Translations under genes and position numbers: made by a program
Origin: Porphyromonadaceae bacterium UBA2751
GTDB lineage: Bacteria; Bacteroidota; Bacteroidia; Bacteroidales; Muribaculaceae
Direction: 5' to 3'
DNA: 64,000 nt
Assembly: GCA_002353285.1 (NCBI GenBank)
Contig: DEJJ01000032.1
Coordinates: 16,295-80,294 of the forward strand
Part shown: in pieces, positions 59,901 through 64,000 of the stretch
How the letters are laid out: each line of letters starts with the position of its first letter
Position numbering within the stretch: the first letter of the stretch is position 1
Notes under the pieces: model-generated
Told to the model about the DNA's origin: nothing
The model's input: only the letters and a program-made list of their open reading frames with translations
The model's database searches: none

Positions 59901-60564
59901 CGAGTTCTACCTGGCCGACTACCGTGGCACCAACGCTCTCGACCACTATATCCTCGACACATGGCAGTGGATGGATCTGCGCTCGCTGGGCAAGGTTACC
60001 AAGGTTCGCTTCCAGCTCGATGGCAGCGACAAGGGCACCTATGGTCTCAACACCGCGGCCTATTTCGTCATGGACGACTTTGGCTGTGAGCGCGACATCG
60101 TGGCCGAGTATGCTCGCACCTACAAGGTGGGCAACTGGAGCCTCGATCTCAACCAGTTCTTCACTCTCGACGACGATGGCTCCACAGTCACCTACTCGCT
60201 CGAGGATCTGGGCGAAATCACTGCACAGGGGGCTCCTGCACTGCTCGACATCAACACCGAGGGCATCGACCTGGCCATCGACCAGGCTGGCATGCTCAAC
60301 ATCAACGGCAAGGTCGACAAGAGCAGCCGCGCCATGATTATTGGTGCAACTCAGAAGGGCAAGACCCAGTACATCAAGTTCTCAATCAGCATCGACCAGG
60401 CCACTGGCATCGACGGCATCATCGTCGAGAATGGTAAGGTGGTTGAGAACCGAAGCTACGTCAACGTAGCCGGACAAGTGAGCGACCGTCCATTCCGTGG
60501 TGTGAACATCATCGTCACACGCTACACCGACGGCACCACACGCTCGGCCAAGGCCACATTCTGA
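53995..60564 (+). CDS. Giant secreted multidomain protein with DUF4465 domain, under B12 riboswitch control
   Basis: A 2189-residue exported protein with signal peptide 1-26 (ends PARA). Residues about 30-1170 hold four CUB-like beta domains (for example FYDDGGKDGNITQGFEG near 351 and FYDDGGPDGKVSKGFTG near 906) alternating with BNR_assoc_N-like domains. A right-handed parallel beta-helix covers about 1171-1620 (YTISNNKIAEARSKGIYIT; ATINGNSISQ). FN3- and Ig-like domains follow, then a DUF4465 domain at about 1822-2035 (MDDNYLNDESHWAY to YFVMDDFGCER), a cadherin-like segment, and the tail VAGQVSDRPFRGVNIIVTRY, probably a sorting tail. The riboswitch links it to cobamide supply. I recall that the Bacteroides B12-binding lipoprotein BtuH belongs to DUF4465; if so, this is a large secreted cobamide binder. 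Confidence 0.8.
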   Translation: MKQLSLLSKTVALIMAIAALALPARADRTVNQLQFGKQTIEVAADEVITFYDMNGYQGISSSSSNNSQSLTVFKPAQGMAIQLTFEKLDVRNDGASWPAYVNVYAGDPDADNSFTYATTTSGVTASSTLPNGTVLEKLDGTYENLTYTATDASGIISVGYLYRYAEDCDGWKATVKCITLEDMTITGASSNYDKVDAATSATEAINFATAQVTATGVMNADNVTGITFKATTNEDAIDPLQLRLYAGAQTSFKGATPLDATVTADGDGYTFTLNQPLTEGVNQFSIAGEFLSEATPGSKAAIEIIKIATAGMPNGVTPFTAGTPVAVAKPAIATISTTPQVITVGDVPYNFYDDGGKDGNITQGFEGQITFVPATEGNAIKIDFSKLDLFNTSTVGYNDVFKFYNGREVNEENLIATLLDEPEIVKSTAADGSMTVYLKSTAGYPKSGWEALVSQFLPGDMTLAGVSGEAASTATVAAGDTDAQMLVIDVQTDNTANPLVLKGINLTAADAKNIARARAYYLGKKNTFATTDKFGEVEVTGTSIAITGEKELIEGHNYVAIVLDLNDQAQNGEQITLTLDNVLVGETTQAPETTVSATRTVNNICRATQGSHSHVISGPWTFTNTEGYSGKYETADADYIVTFTPAEAGTVAQIDFSAFDVYYSNSSYGTKAVYEIYSGTEINNANLLWNLKDASEANVGPGMTLRSQSADGSLTIRFNPKTTSSYYAGTGWMATVKPFENHDMDITSITVNQTSTDVLAPGAANAELIDFNVETEGTLSLMTIKGINLDLKDSQTAISKVSVYYNNENDREGAVVFGSVENPETSAVTINGERELAEGNNYWWVTVDVKADAEAEALVDAKLVSIADAAGNVTSVENGDPEGNRVVKYIYLLEEGNNVVVVTNPLMFYDDGGPDGKVSKGFTGTVTFIPGRENSAVELNTQGTFSIGSGYMYVYNGQEANDDNLVARYGTTNGPVNVVSKAEDGAITVYYKGNSTATTLDGWAIAVSLHEKTPYAIESVEATATTENVNRNMSDALMQQLKVNVSGDKEPITINSVKFTTAGTTSVSDIAAAKLYYTGHTANFSDANPVASLTTVADGENVMTLDTPVEISDNGDYYLWLTYDVAADAATGNKLDAQVLEVAQGDNMIEVAGTKAEREVVAGIKGTYVIGSSAEADFPTFAAATAAMANGVEGAVRFEVEDGSYAENIVISKVRGTSEQNTVTFVSKSGDRSKVIITGGGYTDPGYGELKKGMVFVETTPWVSFESMSFIPQSQSYPYAIHIYNQSRHFTLKDSYLKADLVTSGYSGMNLFKTENVGTLEDKGGMNNDYLTIDGNEFYGGYIAMGLTGPGPVAVPDALNYTISNNKIAEARSKGIYITDVENATINGNSISQSTTTATNYSSIDMYRNTGNAVISNNVIVHTHSYYSVGLWMRQGNEGRSENDPMLVYNNSIVITNAASGSVAGLQVTADSKNIAFYNNTVRIAGEKGYAFYTAGSGNRYTGIKLQNNLLQNFTTSGNLAYINSADDARTLVMTNNALYAASGTLFENHAASIDDLNALGNKQGNIAEQAEFLGDIDNHLLSAGNLRMGLPVDFITTDADGLERDAENPTVGAYEFAEVVEEKPEIAEGYPTVTDVAETTATIKSKWNVGGKLYYKVEEVTTEPAGAPLLKAVSADDLMATEGVDIAADTEVVTALADLTPATTYKAYLMVVSPLGIASDVVETQEFTTLRHIEPLIATLDKVAATINAGETATITATVAGGDEPYTYEWRDQMNQVVGTEASLEVSPEYSYGYRLTVTSADGQTVSAKTGVRVLGNAVVASMDDNYLNDESHWAYDPTTASMVEDGFYSGSYYFNNGAMPSYNYWYGYSLSNETATSYSSLSDQWHSAVGEGHNGSSNFSVAFPEGQFVEVTNSADGDIINGVYVSNSAYAYNGMAVGDGYASAFDDGDWFKIIATGFNGDTQTGTAEFYLADYRGTNALDHYILDTWQWMDLRSLGKVTKVRFQLDGSDKGTYGLNTAAYFVMDDFGCERDIVAEYARTYKVGNWSLDLNQFFTLDDDGSTVTYSLEDLGEITAQGAPALLDINTEGIDLAIDQAGMLNINGKVDKSSRAMIIGATQKGKTQYIKFSISIDQATGIDGIIVENGKVVENRSYVNVAGQVSDRPFRGVNIIVTRYTDGTTRSAKATF

Positions 60565-60622
60565 GGCATCAGCACTGAAAATGAATTTTCAGTAATACAA
60601 TTATTTATATAGTAACATCAAG

Positions 60623-60658
60623 AAGCCACCTCGACGCGACGCCGAGGTGGCTTTGTTT
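60623..60658. terminator. Bidirectional terminator after the giant gene
   Basis: AAGCCACCTCG (60623-60633) pairs perfectly with CGAGGTGGCTT (60643-60653), followed by TGTTT on the plus strand. It separates convergent genes. Confidence 0.85.
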
Positions 60659-60688
60659 CAAAACCTCACAAACTCAAAACCTCCTAAC

Positions 60689-61177
60689 TTATCTCCCCAC
60701 CGGAATGTCATATCCCACAAGCCTGAAGGCCACCTTAAATGGTGTGGCACTCTTGCGAGGCTTGGGGCCTGCGTAGTAATAGAACAGGCGCTGCACGTCG
60801 AAGGTCTTGATTGCCACCAAGCGTGTCTCGCCGGGCTTGAGGTCGACCTCCACTGTGGCGGTGCGCTCATGCAGCATCTCGCCATTCATCAGTGAGTAGC
60901 GCATCAGCAGCCTGATGTGCGAAATGCGGTGGCTGGTGTTGTTGGTCACAAAGAACGACTCCCGCGAGTCGCTTGCCTTCTTGTTATAGCCCCGCAGCGT
61001 CACAGCATTTGGCTCCAGGTCGCGCAGCAGCGAGTCGGGCACCACACTCGCCGGAATTTCCTCAATCACCTGCGAGTTATTCTTCAACTGGGCCTGAGTG
61101 GTGCGAGTGCGACCCATCGACCACACCCCCGTCACCATCACCACAGCAATGAATATTAAAATCCTTCTCATCATCAA
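60689..61177 (-). CDS. Membrane-anchored or exported protein of unknown function
   Basis: A 162-residue protein that I do not recognise. The N-terminus has three successive Met codons (start could be 61177, 61174 or 61171) and a hydrophobic segment ILIFIAVVMVTGVW that could be a signal anchor. The remainder is a beta-rich domain (ESFFVTNNTSHRISHIRLLM; VDLKPGETRLVAIKTFDVQR) resembling small Ig-like modules. It follows the next gene by 23 bases on the same strand, so the two form an operon of envelope proteins. Confidence 0.65.
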   Translation of the reverse strand: MMMRRILIFIAVVMVTGVWSMGRTRTTQAQLKNNSQVIEEIPASVVPDSLLRDLEPNAVTLRGYNKKASDSRESFFVTNNTSHRISHIRLLMRYSLMNGEMLHERTATVEVDLKPGETRLVAIKTFDVQRLFYYYAGPKPRKSATPFKVAFRLVGYDIPVGR

Positions 61178-61200
61178 ACTAAAAACTTAAAACTAAAAAC

Positions 61201-61800
61201 TTAAAGATACCTCACCTTATTAAACTTGCTGCCATTGCCATCGGCAGGAAAAATCTTCTTAAAGCCAACAGGAAGCCGCTCCTGCTCCACGTGAGGGATT
61301 ACTGACAGCCCCCTGAAGAGCGACGGCAGGAAGCGAGCAAAATTCACTCTCACCTTCACCTCCCAGTGGGGCGGGTCAAACGTCAGCGACGAGGCATCGT
61401 TGCTGAGCGTCGCCACGCATTCCAGCGGGCCACACAGCGTCACCTTGTTGCGCTGGCTGTAGAGCCACATGCGATACTTATTGTCAACAGCGCTTGCCTC
61501 GATGTAGCCTATCACAGTGCCTGGCAGCAGCTCCAGGTCGTCGCTGGCAATGAGCAGCATGCGATAACCAATCTTGGGCGACGACTCGCGTTCCCACCGC
61601 TCAATGGCAAGCGTCATGTCCTCGTTAGGGTAATACCATATTCCCTCCAGTGGCTGCATGTCGCTCTCAAGCAACCGTGCACGCGCCACCTCCTCGTCGT
61701 AGCCTGGCAGCACCACCGACTGCTCGGGCAGCTCCACTCTGGCCCAGCAGCCCATTCCAGCCACCACCAGCATCACTATTGCGGCAATCTTTCGTTTCAT
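61201..61800 (-). CDS. Exported protein of unknown function
   Basis: A 199-residue exported protein: signal peptide about 1-20 (MKRKIAAIVMLVVAGMGCWA). The mature part is beta-rich (LEGIWYYPNEDMTLAIERW; TVIGYIEASAVDNKYRMWLY) and recalls Bacteroidetes conserved hypotheticals; I cannot name it. A consensus promoter ends only five bases before the ATG, so the mRNA may be leaderless. Forms an operon with the gene ending at 60689. Confidence 0.7.
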   Translation of the reverse strand: MKRKIAAIVMLVVAGMGCWARVELPEQSVVLPGYDEEVARARLLESDMQPLEGIWYYPNEDMTLAIERWERESSPKIGYRMLLIASDDLELLPGTVIGYIEASAVDNKYRMWLYSQRNKVTLCGPLECVATLSNDASSLTFDPPHWEVKVRVNFARFLPSLFRGLSVIPHVEQERLPVGFKKIFPADGNGSKFNKVRYL

Positions 61801-61805
61801 GATAG

Positions 61806-61838
61806 CAAAGATAATACTTTTTTACCCATTTGAGCAAA
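61806..61838 (-). promoter_or_regulatory. Promoter touching the start codon of the 61201-61800 gene
   Basis: TTTG (61838-61835), 21 bases, TATCTTTG (61813-61806) on the minus strand, with the ATG at 61800. The start of transcription would fall at or next to the A of the ATG. Confidence 0.65.
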
Positions 61839-61885
61839 ATTATAATAATTAATCACGTGTAAGAAAAAAACATCGCCCAATGTGC

Positions 61886-61915
61886 TTGTTAATTAGAAAA
61901 TTATGCTTACCTTTG
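61886..61915 (+). promoter_or_regulatory. Promoter of rpsA
   Basis: TTG (61886-61888), 19 bases, TACCTTTG (61908-61915), with the ATG at 61983, giving a leader of about 60 bases. Confidence 0.75.
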
Positions 61916-61982
61916 CAGTCGCGTTTTCTGGGAACGAATCTGGAAAACCTGTGTTTATTAACCATTTTTACTAACTATTTAA

Positions 61983-63776
61983 ATGAGCGAAGAATTAAAA
62001 AATTCTCCAATTTCACCCATCGAGGACTTCGATTGGGAGGCCTTTGAGCGTGGTGAAACCAAAAAAAATGAGTCTTACGAGGCTCTGGAAGCCGCCTACG
62101 ACAAGTCGCTTGGCGCTATCAAGGACAAAGAAGTAACCGAAGGTACTGTTATCTCTATCAACAAGCGCGAGGTAGTAGTTAACATTGGCTACAAGTCAGA
62201 CGGTATCATTCCATTTAACGAGTTCCGTTACAACCCCGACCTCAAGGTTGGCGACACCGTTGAGGTGTTTGTCGAGAACCAGGAGGACAGCAAGGGCCAG
62301 CTCGTGCTCTCGCACAAGAAGGCACGCACTGCTAAGAGTTGGGAGCGCGTTAACCAGGCGCTTGAAAATGATGAAATCATCAAGGGTTACATCAAGTGTC
62401 GCACTAAGGGCGGTATGATCGTTGATGTATTTGGCATCGAGGCTTTCTTGCCTGGCAGCCAAATCGACGTCAAGCCCATCCGCGACTACGACATGTTTGT
62501 CGACAAGACAATGGAATTCAAGGTTGTGAAAATCAACCAAGAGTACAAGAACGTTGTTGTTTCGCACAAGGCTCTCATCGAGGCCGAGCTTGAGCAGCAG
62601 CGCAAGGAAATCATCGCTAAGCTCGAGAAGGGTCAAGTGCTCGAGGGTACCGTTAAGAACATCACCAGCTATGGCGTATTCATCGACCTCGGTGGCGTTG
62701 ACGGTCTTATCCACATCACCGACCTCTCGTGGGGACGCGTTAGCAATCCTGCCGACATCGTTGAACCCGACCAGAAGCTCAACGTTGTCATCCTCGACTT
62801 CGACGAGGAGAAGAAGCGCATCGCACTTGGTCTCAAGCAGCTCCAGCCACATCCATGGGACAAGCTCGACGAGAACCTCAAGGTGGGCGACAAGGTTAAG
62901 GGCAAGGTTGTTGTCATGACCGACTACGGCGCATTTGTTGAGATCGCTCCTGGCGTTGAGGGTCTTATCCACGTGAGCGAGATGAGCTGGTCGCAGCACC
63001 TGCGCAGTGCTCAGGACTTCCTCAAGGTGGGCGACGAGGTAGAGGCAGTGATCCTCACACTCGACCGCGACGAGCGCAAGATGTCGCTTGGCATCAAGCA
63101 GCTCAAGGAGAATCCTTGGGACAAGATCGAGGAGCGCTACCCAGTGGGCTCGAAGCACAATGCCAAGGTTCGCAACTTCACCAACTTTGGTGTATTTGTT
63201 GAGCTTGAGGAAGGCGTTGACGGCCTTATCCACATCAGCGACCTCAGCTGGACCAAGAAGATCAAGCACCCAAGCGAGTTCACTCAGATTGGTGCCGACA
63301 TCGAGGTTGTTGTTCTTGAAATCGACAAGGACAACCGTCGACTCAGCCTTGGCCACAAGCAGCTCGAGGACAATCCTTGGGACAACTTCGAGACCATCTA
63401 CACCGTGGGCAGCATCCACGAGGGCACTATCACCGAGCTCCTCGACAAGGGCGCTGTTATCAGCCTGCCTTACGGAGTTGAAGGCTTCGCCACTCCCAAG
63501 CACCTTGTTAAGGAAGACGGCACTCCTGCCAAGCAGGACGAGACCCTCCAGTTCAAGGTTATCGAGTTCAACAAGGACGCTAAGCGCATCATCTTGAGCC
63601 ACAGCCGCATCTTCGAGGATGAGCAGAAGGCCGAGGCTCGCAAGGCTCGCAAGGCCGCTGGCAAGCAGCAGGCCGAGGAGCAGCCTGTAGCACAGTCGAG
63701 CAACATCGAGAAGACCACTCTGGGCGACATCGATGCTCTCGCCGAGCTTAAGCAGAAACTCGAGAAGGGCGAGTAA
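61983..63776 (+). CDS. rpsA: 30S ribosomal protein S1
   Basis: S1 binds mRNA on the 30S subunit. The 597-residue protein has six S1 (OB-fold) domains, starting roughly at residues 38, 125, 220, 305, 390 and 475. Domains 3-5 are most typical (GTVKNITSYGVFIDLGGVDG; VVVMTDYGAFVEIAPGVEG; VRNFTNFGVFVELEEGVDG). The acidic N-terminus (PIEDFDWEAFERGE) is typical of Bacteroidetes S1. A strong terminator follows. A 528-codon antisense frame here is a codon-bias shadow. Confidence 0.97.
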   Translation: MSEELKNSPISPIEDFDWEAFERGETKKNESYEALEAAYDKSLGAIKDKEVTEGTVISINKREVVVNIGYKSDGIIPFNEFRYNPDLKVGDTVEVFVENQEDSKGQLVLSHKKARTAKSWERVNQALENDEIIKGYIKCRTKGGMIVDVFGIEAFLPGSQIDVKPIRDYDMFVDKTMEFKVVKINQEYKNVVVSHKALIEAELEQQRKEIIAKLEKGQVLEGTVKNITSYGVFIDLGGVDGLIHITDLSWGRVSNPADIVEPDQKLNVVILDFDEEKKRIALGLKQLQPHPWDKLDENLKVGDKVKGKVVVMTDYGAFVEIAPGVEGLIHVSEMSWSQHLRSAQDFLKVGDEVEAVILTLDRDERKMSLGIKQLKENPWDKIEERYPVGSKHNAKVRNFTNFGVFVELEEGVDGLIHISDLSWTKKIKHPSEFTQIGADIEVVVLEIDKDNRRLSLGHKQLEDNPWDNFETIYTVGSIHEGTITELLDKGAVISLPYGVEGFATPKHLVKEDGTPAKQDETLQFKVIEFNKDAKRIILSHSRIFEDEQKAEARKARKAAGKQQAEEQPVAQSSNIEKTTLGDIDALAELKQKLEKGE

Positions 63777-63823
63777 CAACACACAACTTGTGTCTCGCTA
63801 CTTCACGTAGCACAATCCACTAA

Positions 63824-63866
63824 AAAAAGCGCCAGCCGCACAACCGCGGCATGGCGCTTTTTCCTT
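63824..63866. terminator. Strong terminator after rpsA
   Basis: AAAAAGCGCCA (63824-63834) pairs with TGGCGCTTTTT (63852-63862), with an inner GCCGC/GCGGC stem, followed by further T. Tails suit both strands, so it also serves the convergent maf gene. Confidence 0.9.
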
Positions 63867-63885
63867 TTAACCCCTAATCGGCCTG

Positions 63886-63911
63886 AATTATGCATTGTGA
63901 ATTATGCATTT
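63886..63911. repeat. ATGCATAATTCACAATGCAT-type repeat at the maf 3' end
   Basis: AATTATGCATTGTGAATTATGCATT is a near-duplicate of ATTATGCATT. The same words occur at 8172-8192, 18375-18391 and 21446-21495 in intergenic DNA. It is a short dispersed repeat whose function I cannot tell. Confidence 0.6.
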
Positions 63912-64000
63912 ATCAAGCTCATTATACAGCCTGTGCAGTGGCAGCCCCATCACATTGTAGAAGCTGCCGCTGATGTGACGCACACCCATGCACCCTATCC
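63888..64000 (-). CDS. maf: Maf-family nucleotide pyrophosphatase, C-terminal fragment
   Basis: The last 36 codons of a minus-strand gene cut by the window edge. GSFYNVMGLPLHRLYNEL is the typical end of Maf proteins, which hydrolyse non-canonical or modified nucleoside triphosphates. The final residues after LYNELD (KCIIHNA) are encoded by a repetitive ATGCATAATTCACAATGCAT-type string, so the natural end has probably been extended by the repeat. Confidence 0.85.
   Translation of the reverse strand, partial: IGCMGVRHISGSFYNVMGLPLHRLYNELDKCIIHNA

Noticed and set aside
62196..63782. 528-codon minus-strand frame over rpsA
   Set aside because: Leucine/valine-rich antisense shadow of the repetitive S1 codons, with no promoter and no recognisable domain.

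Overview
The window comes from a member of the Bacteroidales, probably a Muribaculaceae- or Prevotella-like gut bacterium; the family-level placement is an inference. Evidence: genes are preceded by the Bacteroidetes promoter (TTTG or TTG, 19-21 nt, TAnnTTTG) rather than by strong Shine-Dalgarno sites; the str/S10 order is rpsL-rpsG-fusA-rpsJ-rplC with no tuf; and secreted proteins carry type I dockerin-like repeats, BspA-like repeats and C-terminal tails of the type IX secretion kind. Most of the window looks balanced to GC-rich by eye. A block at about 11.6-18.2 kb is clearly AT-rich.

Layout. 1-3803 (minus): ribosomal str/S10 operon. 3914-11228: rfbC, a GlmU-like protein, a secreted acid phosphatase, a secreted esterase, a MATE pump, and a ribD/DUF2284 pair. 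11885-18157 (minus): an AT-rich defence island with a small HTH regulator, C5-cytosine methyltransferase, GHKL/MORC-type ATPase, Z1-domain helicase-like ATPase and a DUF4420 PD-(D/E)XK nuclease-like protein. 18422-25014: a disrupted cupin gene, a GT2/GH3 composite pseudogene, secreted dockerin and BspA-like proteins and a lipoprotein. 25156-30655: secreted proteins, including an amidase with dockerin and sorting tail. 30842-47972 (plus): a long run of cell-wall salvage genes ending murT-like, murK, murQ and a GDSL esterase. 48031-49364 (minus): tRNA-His and nagA. 49634-53496: pepT, an L-threonine aldolase-like gene, engB and DUF2520. 53522-60564: a cobalamin riboswitch in front of a 2189-residue secreted protein with a DUF4465 domain. 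60689-64000: two small envelope proteins, rpsA and the end of maf.

How the genes work together. The salvage run forms a nearly complete route. A lytic SpoIID-like enzyme, amidase-like proteins and exo-N-acetylmuramidase NamZ release muropeptides or MurNAc. An AmpG-like permease and a MurT-like membrane protein bring them in. A BadF/BadG kinase and MurQ convert MurNAc to GlcNAc-6-P plus D-lactate. An FAD/Fe-S oxidase in the same run fits D-lactate oxidation, and nagA next door continues from GlcNAc-6-P.

The two most interesting systems are (i) the Z1/MORC/DUF4420/methyltransferase island, close to the 'mza' class but with no AIPR gene visible, and (ii) the cobalamin riboswitch controlling a giant multidomain secreted protein whose DUF4465 domain suggests a role in cobamide capture.
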